Below are positions 42,229 through 50,501 of a stretch of 64,000 nucleotides of DNA, in pieces (the first letter of the stretch is position 1; each line of letters begins with the position of its first letter). The stretch is from Treponema bryantii (GTDB lineage Bacteria > Spirochaetota > Spirochaetia > Treponematales > Treponemataceae). Under the pieces are notes generated by a model that did not search any database, was not told the origin of the DNA, and saw nothing but the letters and a program-made list of their open reading frames with translations. The stretch lies in NCBI RefSeq assembly GCF_036492245.1, contig NZ_AP025286.1, forward strand, positions 2,914,001 to 2,978,000. Direction: 5' to 3'. The translations under genes and the position numbers were made by a program.

Positions 42229-43758
42229 TTACAGCAAAATCACCTTATAACCAAAAACCGATTCAAACATACCCGACTTTTCGTTGAGCGCAATTTTTTC
42301 AAGTACGGTATTTTTGGAAGCCTTGGTATGAATTACAAGCGAGTTCTGCTGAACCTTAATAGAAAAATCACTGAACTTCTGGATGTGTCCGCGATCCAGT
42401 GCATCTGCAATACGAAGAATAGCCGTAAGTTTTAAGATAGTCATGCGGTCTGCTCGCGGAAGCATAAGGAAGCTGTCTTCATCCTGAGGAACAGAATTAC
42501 CTTTATGATATTTTGCAATCTCGGCAACAATAGTATTATCCTTACGCGAAAGTCCAAAAATCTCCGAATTACGGATAATGTACGAGCTGTGAAGGTTGTG
42601 ATTGTCGTAACGGATGAAACCGCCGATATCATGAAGAATCGCCGCCGTCTCCAGAAGCGTTCGTGCATGCTCACTAAAGCCGAGATCATTTTTAAGAGTA
42701 TCGTAAAATTTCACCGCAATCATACGAACACATTCCGCATGATTTTCATCACCATGATATTTACGAAGCAGGTTACGAGCCGAAGCCGTAATCTGCATAT
42801 TGAATTCTTTCTGAAGTTCTTCGTTTTCACTTGAGTGCTGGCTTAAAAGAAGACCATTACGGATATTAGTTTCAGGCGCCAGAAGTTTTTCTGCTTTAGT
42901 AAGATGCAGAAAGAGATTGTAAATCAAAAGACTTACCTGAAGGGTTTCAGCTTCGTTGTAGGAAATCTTAAAGCGTGCAACACATTCATCAACGCTGTAG
43001 CCCTGAATCTCTTTTGCAAATTCAGAAAAATCATCCTTATCAATTTCCCAAAGGAAGGTTGAAATAGGACGACCAACATTCAAAGCCGCAAGAGTAATAT
43101 CCGGGCCAACCGCAATAAACTGCTTTACTTCGCTCAGGTTTAATTCACTTTCGAGAGAGCCCTTTGTATTGTAAATTGATTCCGAAACATAACGCTGAAT
43201 ATCATTGTAAGAACTTGTCTGATTTTTCATCTGCTGATCGATACGGACAGTTCCAAGACGAAGACTGTGAACACCCGCCATCTTACCTTTAGACATCAGC
43301 ATGATTTCAGTTGTACTTCCGCCAACCATCAGAATTACAGTATCAGAATCCTTAAAGGCAGGAGTTTCGTTTTTAATACATTCAGAAACAGCAAGATACA
43401 TCAGCTTGTTTTCTTCAATGCCGTCTACAATGCGGACATGGAAACCGGCCTGAACGAGAATACGGTCCATAATAGGGTCACTGTTCTTTGCATCACGGAA
43501 AGCACTCAAAGCGATGCAGGTACATTCTGAAGGCGAAATGCCCCAGCTAGCAAGCTGTTCACGATAACGGATGAGAATAGAAATAAGCTGATTCTGAGTT
43601 TCCTGGCTGATTATGCCACTGGTAAAAACGTCTTTTCCAAGAGAGAGGGGCTTTTCCGAACGGTCCAGAATATTCTGTTTTCCGTCCGGTAAAAATTCGG
43701 CTACAAGGAGGCGAACCCCTGTCGAACCTATTTCAATTACTGATTCAGGGGCTGCCAT
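42229..43758 (-). CDS. Ppx/GppA exopolyphosphatase with HD domain
   Basis: A 509-aa phosphatase of the ASKHA fold. Residues: VIEIGSTGVRLLV (phosphate 1 loop), LMVGGSTTEIML (phosphate 2 loop) and SLRLGTVRI. The C-terminal half holds an HD hydrolase-like domain (AAILHDIGGFIRYDNHNLHSSYIIRN). It would release phosphate from polyphosphate or convert pppGpp. GGAGG is 6 nt before the ATG. Directly before ppk, so synthesis and breakdown of polyphosphate are in one operon. Confidence 0.92.
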   Translation of the reverse strand: MAAPESVIEIGSTGVRLLVAEFLPDGKQNILDRSEKPLSLGKDVFTSGIISQETQNQLISILIRYREQLASWGISPSECTCIALSAFRDAKNSDPIMDRILVQAGFHVRIVDGIEENKLMYLAVSECIKNETPAFKDSDTVILMVGGSTTEIMLMSKGKMAGVHSLRLGTVRIDQQMKNQTSSYNDIQRYVSESIYNTKGSLESELNLSEVKQFIAVGPDITLAALNVGRPISTFLWEIDKDDFSEFAKEIQGYSVDECVARFKISYNEAETLQVSLLIYNLFLHLTKAEKLLAPETNIRNGLLLSQHSSENEELQKEFNMQITASARNLLRKYHGDENHAECVRMIAVKFYDTLKNDLGFSEHARTLLETAAILHDIGGFIRYDNHNLHSSYIIRNSEIFGLSRKDNTIVAEIAKYHKGNSVPQDEDSFLMLPRADRMTILKLTAILRIADALDRGHIQKFSDFSIKVQQNSLVIHTKASKNTVLEKIALNEKSGMFESVFGYKVILL

Positions 43759-43770
43759 CTAAACCTCCTA

Positions 43771-45198
43771 TTATAGCTTGTCGATAAGCATTGAACATTT
43801 ACCGCTTGGAATCGGTAAAGTCTTTTTCTTCTGATCGAGGATATTTATAGTGAAGTAGTAGAGCTTTTCGCTTTCCATCTGGATTTCCCAGCCGCGCGAA
43901 CTCTTGTTCGACAGAATTGTGATGAGGTTGCGCTTAAGCGAAAGGTTTTCTATACCCATAATTTCAAGGTTCGGAATAATCCAGTCTACAGTCTTACGAG
44001 GAAGGCTGATGGAAAGTCCGATTACGTTTTCAATCATCAAAGCAATTGTTGAAAGGCCTGCTGTAAGAAGATAACGTGAACGTGCATAGTCTTTTTTGTT
44101 GATTTTTGCACGGCCTTCTTTATTAGGCATATATGCTTCAAAGAGATCACCAGGCTGCTTGTTTTCATTAGGCATAAGACCTTCAAGAACGTAGTAAAGG
44201 TGACGGATTGCACACTCGCGGGCAAACTCGTACTGAGCATATTTTTCAAGACCTTTGATTACCATAAAGTTGAAGGCTGGCATTACAGAACCACAGTAAC
44301 CGTTTCCGTCTTCGCTGAAGTTAGGGTTATCAACACTGAGGGTTGGGAACGGATGGTCTGTACCAAAAGTCTTAGGATTGTTTAAGTGTTCAACAAGAAG
44401 GTCAGCTTTATCAGCATTAGGGATTTCAGCAAGCATTGTCCAGTAAGAAGCAATTGTCTTTACCTTAACCTGCTTTTCATCCTTATCAAGATCGTAGTAG
44501 AAACCAGATGCATTATCCCACATCAAAGAATTGATTTTTGTTTTGATTGAGAAGTACATCTTGCGGTACTGGAAGCTGATATCTTTATCATTAAGAATAT
44601 CACCAAGAGCCGACATATAAGAGGCATTGATAGCCATACATGCGTTGAAATCTACAGGATAGTAAACTTTCTCACGTGGTGAGTTAGTCATTGAAGATGC
44701 GCTTACAGGAACTGAATAAAGGCCGTTGTCTTTCTTGAATTTTTCATCAAGCCATGACATATATTTCTGAAGAGCCGGCATTACATCCTTAATGCGCTTT
44801 TTGTTAGCTGATTTATGGAAAAGATTATATTCAGCAAAAGCAAACAGAGGGAGACCAACTCCTTCTTTATTATCTTTATCGAGGACAGGCTCATTTGTTT
44901 TTACATCATACTTCCAGCGGATTGCTCCAGAAGCTTCCTGACGTTCATAAAAATAATCAATGTTCTTACATGCATCAAAATTTCTATTAGAATATACAAG
45001 AAAGAAAGTTGAGAAAATAGATTCGAACTGATTGATAACTAACTTATCCTTTTCTGGATAAATAAATAAGCCCTCTGAGTCCTGCTCTCCGGTTTCCGGG
45101 TTAATCCATAATGAAGAAACCCAAGACCAAGTCTTATTATAAATGTCTACAAAATCCTGATCGTAAAAATGGATTTTTGGAAAATCATGCTTATTCAC
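43771..45198 (-). CDS. GH63/trehalase-like (alpha/alpha)6-barrel glycoside hydrolase
   Basis: A 475-aa cytosolic protein. The repeating helical pairs and the blocks YPVDFNACMAINASYMSALGDIL, LMWDNASGFYYDLD, GSVMPAFNFMVIKGLEKYAQ and DLFEAYMPNKEGRA match the catalytic barrel of GH37/GH63 enzymes (trehalase, mannosylglycerate hydrolase, alpha-glucosidase). The glutamate in LFEAYMP is a candidate catalytic residue, as is D in WDNASG. No signal peptide. GTG start with AGGAG 5 nt upstream. First gene of the polyphosphate/LytTR operon. It could degrade a compatible solute; the substrate is not determined. Confidence 0.75.
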   Translation of the reverse strand: MNKHDFPKIHFYDQDFVDIYNKTWSWVSSLWINPETGEQDSEGLFIYPEKDKLVINQFESIFSTFFLVYSNRNFDACKNIDYFYERQEASGAIRWKYDVKTNEPVLDKDNKEGVGLPLFAFAEYNLFHKSANKKRIKDVMPALQKYMSWLDEKFKKDNGLYSVPVSASSMTNSPREKVYYPVDFNACMAINASYMSALGDILNDKDISFQYRKMYFSIKTKINSLMWDNASGFYYDLDKDEKQVKVKTIASYWTMLAEIPNADKADLLVEHLNNPKTFGTDHPFPTLSVDNPNFSEDGNGYCGSVMPAFNFMVIKGLEKYAQYEFARECAIRHLYYVLEGLMPNENKQPGDLFEAYMPNKEGRAKINKKDYARSRYLLTAGLSTIALMIENVIGLSISLPRKTVDWIIPNLEIMGIENLSLKRNLITILSNKSSRGWEIQMESEKLYYFTINILDQKKKTLPIPSGKCSMLIDKL

Positions 45199-45464
45199 AA
45201 GAACTCCTACTTTTTGCGGTTGCTAGCGGTGTCTGAATTTATTTAGTGGATAAAACCGCTACATATAATATAACACACTTTTTTGAAATTTGATAAAAAA
45301 TTTCGCAAAATTATACAAATTTTTTCTTCATATTCAAGAGGTAAAGGGTGTTTTTTTGAAAAAAATCCATTTTTTCAGATTTTTTACAACTTTTTTCCTC
45401 TTTTGGCCAAATTCATTTCCTGAATTCTTCTATCTTTTCCTATTTTATTATGGAGGAAAAATAA
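45199..45464. other. Divergent intergenic region between the hydrolase gene and comM
   Basis: Very AT-rich, no gene seen. On the minus strand TATATT/TATTAT motifs near 45265-45275 are likely -10 elements, and TAGCGGT (45224-45230) pairs with ACCGCTA (45255-45261) in the leader of the hydrolase operon. On the plus strand GGAGG stands 9 nt before comM. Confidence 0.45.
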
Positions 45465-47036
45465 ATGCAGATTTATTCATTTTCACCCTTTGGTTACGAA
45501 GGGGCTCTGGTTACCGTGGAAGTTGATTTGCGGCGCGGTATTCCAGCCACGGATATTGTAGGTCTGGCGGACGGAGCTGTAAAGGAGTCGCGGGAGAGAA
45601 TGCAGGCAGCAATCAGAAATTCGGGTTTTGAATATCCGGGAGAACGGGTGCTGATAAGCCTGTCTCCTGCAGATTTGAAAAAAGAAGGTGCCGGTTTTGA
45701 TTTACCGGTGGCATTGGGAGTTCTTGGTGCTAAGGCAATGGAAGATGGTTTTAGTGGCTTTATTGATGAACCGCTGCTTGTAATGGGTGAACTGGAATTA
45801 TCAGGAAGGATTCGGGCTGTAAAGGGTGTACACGCCGCGGTGTCTACGGCGGCGGCCAGTGGCATTATGCGATGTATAGTTCCTGTTCAGAATGCTGATG
45901 AAGCCCGAGAGATTGCAGGAGTTCAGGTTTATGGAGCAGATTCTCTGGAAAATGCTTTCCGCGCAATGAGCGACCCGTCATTTTATGTAGCAAGAAATAT
46001 GGAAAATGGAGAAAATATGATTCCTCCGGGATGTATAGATCAGGACGGTGTTTTCTTTCCCAAAATTGCACCTGGGTATGAGTTTGCTGAACTAAAAGGT
46101 CAAAAGCAGCTGGTAAGAGCCCTTCAGATTGCAGCAGCAGGTGGACATAATCTGATTGCAATGGGAGCGCCCGGCTGTGGTAAAACAATGGCAATTCAGA
46201 AGTTTCCGGCTATAAATCCTGTACTTACAACTGATGAAGCACAATCAGTAACAAGAATCTGGTCTCTCGCGGGACTCATAAAACCAAGTGAACCACTGAT
46301 CAGAATCCCACCTTTCAGAATTCCGCATCAAACAGCGTCCATAGAAGGTATCTGCGGCGGCGGCCCAACCTGCCGTCCCGGAGAAATATCGCTTGCACAT
46401 AACGGAGTGCTGTTTCTCGATGAAGCCGCCGAGTTCCGCTCGTCTGTTTTACAGATGCTCCGCGTCCCCCTTGAAAACGGTACAATTTCTCTCAGCCGTG
46501 CGGGCCGTACTACAGTTTACCCAGCCCGCTTCCAGCTTTTAATGGCCGTGAACCCGTGCCCCTGCGGAAACTACGGTTCTCACTCTAAAATCTGCCTGTG
46601 CAGCCTGAAATCCATAGATCAGTACTGGAAAAAGTTTTCTGCACCGCTGCTGGACCGTGTAGACATTCGTGTTTTCGTAGAAAATAAAGCTGAAGAAAAC
46701 TGCGAGCCGGAAGAACGCCCGGGCCTCACAACAACGGAAGAAATAAGAACAGGAGTAGCCCGCGCCATCAAAGCCCAGCGAAAACGCCAGGGCATAAAAA
46801 ATGCCCAGCTCTCACCGCAGGAAATCCTAGACTTCTGCGCCCTGGACACCGAAGGCAGAAAATCTCTGGACAACGCCACCCTAAGATACGGCTTCTCCCC
46901 AAGAGCAATCGCCTCCTGCCTGAAAGTCGCCCGAACCATAGCCGACATCGCCGCCGCAAAGGACATCGCAAAAGAGCACATGGACGAAGCCATAGATTTC
47001 CATAAATTATGTTCTTCATTACCTCCGGAATTATAA
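45465..47036 (+). CDS. comM: YifB/ComM family Mg-chelatase-like AAA+ ATPase
   Basis: A 523-aa AAA+ protein with an N-terminal Lon-like S5 fold (1-170, LRRGIPATDIVGLADGAVKESRERM in parts), P-loop GAPGCGKTMA, Walker B GVLFLDEAAEF, sensor region VNPCPCGNYG, and the C-terminal domain with SPRAIASCLKVARTIADI. ComM homologues are hexameric helicases that help branch migration during transformation-type recombination. GGAGG is 9 nt before the ATG. Codon use shifts to more GC-rich in the last third. Confidence 0.93.
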   Translation: MQIYSFSPFGYEGALVTVEVDLRRGIPATDIVGLADGAVKESRERMQAAIRNSGFEYPGERVLISLSPADLKKEGAGFDLPVALGVLGAKAMEDGFSGFIDEPLLVMGELELSGRIRAVKGVHAAVSTAAASGIMRCIVPVQNADEAREIAGVQVYGADSLENAFRAMSDPSFYVARNMENGENMIPPGCIDQDGVFFPKIAPGYEFAELKGQKQLVRALQIAAAGGHNLIAMGAPGCGKTMAIQKFPAINPVLTTDEAQSVTRIWSLAGLIKPSEPLIRIPPFRIPHQTASIEGICGGGPTCRPGEISLAHNGVLFLDEAAEFRSSVLQMLRVPLENGTISLSRAGRTTVYPARFQLLMAVNPCPCGNYGSHSKICLCSLKSIDQYWKKFSAPLLDRVDIRVFVENKAEENCEPEERPGLTTTEEIRTGVARAIKAQRKRQGIKNAQLSPQEILDFCALDTEGRKSLDNATLRYGFSPRAIASCLKVARTIADIAAAKDIAKEHMDEAIDFHKLCSSLPPEL

Positions 47037-47055
47037 TTCATCTTTGAGAACTCAG

Positions 47056-47152
47056 TACTGGAGTGGTGACTTGAACTCGCCAACGATCGAAGATTCGTTA
47101 AAAAACAAGCTGCGACAGCAGGTTGGTTTAGAATCATCCATCGTTTGGCGCA
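47056..47152 (-). ncRNA. Structured RNA element, copy B of tandem pair beside tRNA-Leu
   Basis: 97 nt on the minus strand, homologous to 47203-47299. Shared blocks are GCCA-ACGATGG, GCTGTCGCAGC, TTTTTTAACG and AGTTCAAGTCACCACTCC. It folds as GATTC/GAATC, AAACCAA/TTGTTTT and GCTG/CAGC in one long hairpin, plus an outer GCCAAACGAT/ATCGTTGGC stem. The end resembles a tRNA T-loop and acceptor strand, but a matching 5' strand and an anticodon loop are absent. No own terminator is obvious. Confidence 0.5.
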
Positions 47153-47171
47153 TTTTATGAGTTAAAAGAAA

Positions 47172-47195
47172 AATGCTCTGAGTACTCAGAGCATT
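47172..47195 (-). terminator. Terminator after structured RNA copy A
   Basis: A 24-bp perfect palindrome (12-bp arms, AATGCTCTGAGT and its complement) followed on the minus strand by TTTCTTTT. Confidence 0.8.
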
Positions 47196-47202
47196 GAAAT
47201 CT

Positions 47203-47299
47203 TACCGGAGTGGTGACTTGAACTAGCCTAAAATTGCAGAACCGTTAAAAAATGGGCTGCGACAGCGGGCCATTTTAGGTTCTACCATCGTATGGCTCA
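47203..47299 (-). ncRNA. Structured RNA element, copy A of tandem pair beside tRNA-Leu
   Basis: 97 nt on the minus strand. The fold is AGAACC/GGTTCT, AAAATGG/CCATTTT and a GCTG-TCG-CAGC tip. Relative to copy B at least five stem pairs change on both sides, keeping pairing. An alternative stem CCTAAAAT/ATTTTAGG competes with the outer arm. ATGGTAGA matches the D-loop and GTTCAAGTC the T-loop of the neighbouring tRNA-Leu, and the end CTCCGGTA is identical to that tRNA's 3' end, so derivation from a tRNA gene is plausible. Confidence 0.5.
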
Positions 47300-47319
47300 T
47301 TTAGAATGGGAAACAAAAA

Positions 47320-47345
47320 AAGGTTCTCTGAACTCAGAGAACCTT
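47320..47345 (-). terminator. Terminator of tRNA-Leu
   Basis: Arms AAGGTTCTCTGA (47320-47331) and TCAGAGAACCTT (47334-47345) with TTTTTTTG after them on the minus strand, 7 nt beyond the tRNA 3' end. Confidence 0.85.
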
Positions 47346-47352
47346 ATGAGGA

Positions 47353-47435
47353 TACCGGAGAAGAGACTTGAACTCTTACACGATTGCTCGCAACAGATTT
47401 TGAGTCTGTCGTGTCTACCATTCCACCACTCCGGC
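47353..47435 (-). tRNA. tRNA-Leu (anticodon CAA)
   Basis: 83 nt. Acceptor GCCGGAG pairs CTCCGGT with discriminator A; the D-loop has ATGGTAGA; the anticodon arm ACAGA-CTCAAAA-TCTGT gives anticodon CAA (reads UUG); a long variable arm (class II) follows, then the T arm AAGAG-TTCAAGT-CTCTT. CCA is not encoded. Divergent from recQ. Confidence 0.93.
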
Positions 47436-47446
47436 GTGATTTGCTA

Positions 47447-47475
47447 AATATATCAAAAACATGAGGATAAATCAA
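47447..47475 (-). promoter_or_regulatory. Promoter of tRNA-Leu
   Basis: On the minus strand TTGATT (47475-47470), 17 bp, TATATT (47452-47447), 11 nt before the tRNA 5' end. Confidence 0.65.
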
Positions 47476-47484
47476 GTGCAAATG

Positions 47485-47493
47485 TGCTATAAT
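47485..47493 (+). promoter_or_regulatory. Extended -10 of recQ (leaderless candidate)
   Basis: TGCTATAAT (within TGTGCTATAAT) ends 6 nt before the GTG at 47500, so RNA would begin at the start codon. The same 11-mer and spacing occur before the minD-like gene. Confidence 0.6.
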
Positions 47494-47499
47494 AATTAT

Positions 47500-49335
47500 G
47501 TGAAAATCGTTGCAACCGCCTTTGAGCACGCCGATCCAGCCATAGTCTTAAAAACCGTTTTTGGCTATGACAGCTTCCGCCCGCTCCAGAAAGATATCAT
47601 AACTAATGTACTGAAGGGTCATGACACCCTCGCCGTAATGCCGACAGGCGGCGGAAAGTCACTGTGCTATCAGCTGCCGGCCCTTATATTAGAAGGGCTC
47701 ACTGTAGTTGTTTCACCACTCATCTCACTGATGCAGGATCAGGTCAGCTCCCTCGAAACAGCAGGAATTCATTCTGCCTTTCTTAACAGCTCACTCAGCT
47801 GGGAAGATTACTGCCGTGCTACAGACGAAATAAAATCCGGCGAAGTTAAAATTGTTTATGTTTCTCCAGAAGGACTTGCAACTCAACGAATTCGGGAACT
47901 GCTTTCAAGCGACACACTCAAAATCAGCTGCATTACAATTGATGAAGCACACTGCGTTTCACAATGGGGTCATGACTTCCGCCCGGATTATCTGGAAATC
48001 AAAACTATCCGCCAGTTGTTTCCAAAAGCCGTTATGCTGGCCCTTACCGCAACCGCAACGGAACATGTTCGTATGGATATATGCCAGAATCTTGGCATGA
48101 AGAATCCTAAAATCTTTATCTCCAGTTTTAACCGTGAAAATATTTATCTTGAAGTACTCCCAAAACGCAACGCTGTAGAACTGGTAATCAACTGCATCAG
48201 AAAGCATGCCGGTGAAAGTGGAATCATATACTGTACGTCACGAAAACAGGTAGACGAACTTGCTGCTACGCTTGATAAAAAAGGTTATTCGGTTCTCCCC
48301 TACCATGCAGGTCTGACAGATGATGTCCGCGCTAAAAATCAGGAACTGTTTATCAAAGATGAAGTTCAGATTATCGTAGCTACAATTGCCTTTGGAATGG
48401 GAATCAACAAGCCGAACGTACGTTATGTAATCAATTATGATTTACCAAAATCAATAGAAGAATACTATCAGGAAATTGGCCGCGCCGGTCGAGACGGACT
48501 TCCTTCAAGTGCGCTGCTGCTTTACAGTGCGCAGGATATTCACAAAATCCGCTGGTTCTTTAAGGAATCTGTTTCTCCAGAAAAGGATGAGTTTCTGCTT
48601 CAGGGGATGATTAAATATGCAACCGCGCGAGGCTGCAGGCGAAAAGCCCTTTTACAGTATTTTGGCGAAGTCTATGAGCCGGTCAAAGATTCTACCTGCT
48701 GCTGTGATATCTGTTCTGCAGGTGATATCCCTTTACAGGATGTGACAATTCCTGCCCAGAAACTTCTTTGCTGTATCATAAGAACAAATGAACGCTTCGG
48801 AGCCGGTTATGTTACAGATGTACTGCTTGGTTCAAACAATCAGAGAATTATTGATAACGGGCATGACAAAATCACAACCTGGGGAATCGGAACTGAATAT
48901 AACAAATCTGAATGGCTTGAACTGACAGACCTTCTTATTGATGAAGGCTATATAATGAAAACCGGTGAGTACAATGTTCTTGAAGTAACGCCACTCGGTA
49001 AAAAATTTATTGCCGCACGAACAGAACTTAAGCTCCCTATGAAACCGGAAGCAATGAGAGTTACAAAGAAAGCAGTTTCAAAAGTTGCCGCTGAAAAACC
49101 TGCAGCCAATGACACTCAGGCTGAGGCAATCATTAACAATCTTAAGGCCTGGCGCAAACGTAAGGCTGATGATTTGAATGTTCCTCCATACGTAATTTTC
49201 GGTGATAAAACACTTCTGGATCTTGCTGCAAAGAAACCAAAAAACCGACAGGACCTTTTGAATATTTACGGAATTGGCCGCATGAAAGCAGAAGAGTTTG
49301 GCCGTTCAATACTGCAGATTATTGAGGAAAGCTGA
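47500..49335 (+). CDS. recQ: ATP-dependent DNA helicase RecQ
   Basis: 611 aa, 3'-5' helicase in recombination and fork repair. DEAD-like domain with FGYDSFRPLQ (motif 0), PTGGGKSLCYQLPAL (I), ITIDEAHCVSQWGHDFRPDY (II); helicase C with ATIAFGMGINKPNVRYVINYD and QEIGRAGRDG (VI); zinc site CRRKALLQYFGE...CCCDIC; RQC; and an HRDC domain at the C-terminus (LKAWRKRKADDLNVPPYVIF). The start is GTG 47500 because the extended -10 lies inside any longer reading frame (ATG 47461 or 47482). The end overlaps the convergent sigma54-AAA gene by 17 bp. Confidence 0.95.
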   Translation: MKIVATAFEHADPAIVLKTVFGYDSFRPLQKDIITNVLKGHDTLAVMPTGGGKSLCYQLPALILEGLTVVVSPLISLMQDQVSSLETAGIHSAFLNSSLSWEDYCRATDEIKSGEVKIVYVSPEGLATQRIRELLSSDTLKISCITIDEAHCVSQWGHDFRPDYLEIKTIRQLFPKAVMLALTATATEHVRMDICQNLGMKNPKIFISSFNRENIYLEVLPKRNAVELVINCIRKHAGESGIIYCTSRKQVDELAATLDKKGYSVLPYHAGLTDDVRAKNQELFIKDEVQIIVATIAFGMGINKPNVRYVINYDLPKSIEEYYQEIGRAGRDGLPSSALLLYSAQDIHKIRWFFKESVSPEKDEFLLQGMIKYATARGCRRKALLQYFGEVYEPVKDSTCCCDICSAGDIPLQDVTIPAQKLLCCIIRTNERFGAGYVTDVLLGSNNQRIIDNGHDKITTWGIGTEYNKSEWLELTDLLIDEGYIMKTGEYNVLEVTPLGKKFIAARTELKLPMKPEAMRVTKKAVSKVAAEKPAANDTQAEAIINNLKAWRKRKADDLNVPPYVIFGDKTLLDLAAKKPKNRQDLLNIYGIGRMKAEEFGRSILQIIEES

Positions 49336-50479
49336 TATCATAAAACTCAATTGAATCTGTCGTTATCAGGCTGCCATTACAGTTTTTGACAGCATCTCGC
49401 AGACATTTATTCAGCTCACGAACATTTCCCGGCCAGTTGTATGCTTCCAGACGATTCATTGCTTCATCAGTTATTTTGATATCATCACCCAGATATACGC
49501 GAACCATTTCTCGTATATCTTCCTTATGTGAACGCAAGGGCGGAATACGTATTATATGATCGCAGATACGGTAAAACAAAGCATCCAGGAAAGTCCCGTT
49601 TTTTAGCATTTTTCCCAGATTTGCATTTGTCGCAAAAATCATTCTGACATCTGCATGCCGTTCTATATTCTCACCAATCCTTTTAAAATTTCCCGTATCC
49701 AGGAAAGTCAGAAATATAGACTGCAAAGAAAGGGAAGCAAGCCCAAGTTCATCAACAAATAAAGAGTTTTTATCCGCCGTTTCAAAATGCCCTTTATGAT
49801 CATAATCAGCATTTGTAAAAGCACCTTTTTTATGACCAAAGAAAGCACTTTCTGCCAGAGATTCGACAATTGTTGAAACACTTACAGCAACTTTTTCTTT
49901 TCCGCCCCTGTCAGATAATTCGTGAATTAAACCAGCTGCTGTAGTTTTTCCAGTTCCAGTTTCACCAAGAAGCAGCACAGGTTCTTTAGTACAGGATGCT
50001 TCCAGTATCTGTCTTCTGATTTTCTGCATTACATTTGAATTACCGGCAAATAATCCGTCAAAAGAAGCCGGCACAGGCTGATTTAAGGGCTTTTCAAAAT
50101 TATAATCTTTTTCAGAAGTCTCTACTAAATTGATTACATGAAAACAATAAGCACGGAAATAATCTGTATTGATTGGAAAAGAAAGTGAATAATTAAAGTT
50201 GGTTTCCACATAATTCAGAACATGTGTGGAAAGATCCGGTGGTAAAATAAAAATTGAAAAGCTGGAATACTTTTTTCCATATTCCAGACTTTCAGGATTG
50301 AAATCATTAAATAAAGAAGCATCAATAAGAAGAAGTGTGGTTTTTGAAGTATTCAGCTCAGAAAAAGCAGAAACAATCGTCAGTTCCATTTCATCTGAGC
50401 ACATGGCTTCAACGAAATTGATTACATCCTGTCGTTTTGTAACTAAAGACAATCTGACAAAATCGGGAACTTCGGGCAC
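49319..50479 (-). CDS. Sigma54-type AAA+ protein without DNA-binding domain
   Basis: 386 aa. Residues 1-120 look like a degenerate receiver-type domain (LLLIDASLF near 49-57). AAA+ domain: Walker A LGETGTGKT (171-179), GAFTNA at 219-224 in place of the sigma54-contacting GAFTGA, Walker B SLFVDELG (239-246), and sensor II WPGNVREL. No C-terminal Fis-type helix-turn-helix is present; the protein ends at residue 386 after IEFYDISFPQ. It may activate sigma54 from solution or act on other targets. GTG start with GGAGG 4-5 nt upstream. Last gene of the ctpA-rsmE-GT26 run. Confidence 0.85.
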   Translation of the reverse strand: MPEVPDFVRLSLVTKRQDVINFVEAMCSDEMELTIVSAFSELNTSKTTLLLIDASLFNDFNPESLEYGKKYSSFSIFILPPDLSTHVLNYVETNFNYSLSFPINTDYFRAYCFHVINLVETSEKDYNFEKPLNQPVPASFDGLFAGNSNVMQKIRRQILEASCTKEPVLLLGETGTGKTTAAGLIHELSDRGGKEKVAVSVSTIVESLAESAFFGHKKGAFTNADYDHKGHFETADKNSLFVDELGLASLSLQSIFLTFLDTGNFKRIGENIERHADVRMIFATNANLGKMLKNGTFLDALFYRICDHIIRIPPLRSHKEDIREMVRVYLGDDIKITDEAMNRLEAYNWPGNVRELNKCLRDAVKNCNGSLITTDSIEFYDISFPQ

Positions 50480-50501
50480 AATCCCTCCATTTCTTCATTT
50501 T

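Noticed and set aside
47056-47299. The two tandem elements as ordinary tRNA genes
   Set aside because: They have tRNA-like D-loop, T-loop and 3' end strings but no matching 5' acceptor strand and no seven-base anticodon loop.
47056-47435. CRISPR-like repeat array
   Set aside because: Only three imperfect units of ~100-150 nt with structured, homologous interiors; no short repeats with unique spacers, and no cas genes in the window.
47344-47529. 61-codon minus-strand open frame over tRNA-Leu
   Set aside because: It is the tRNA gene and its promoter read as codons.
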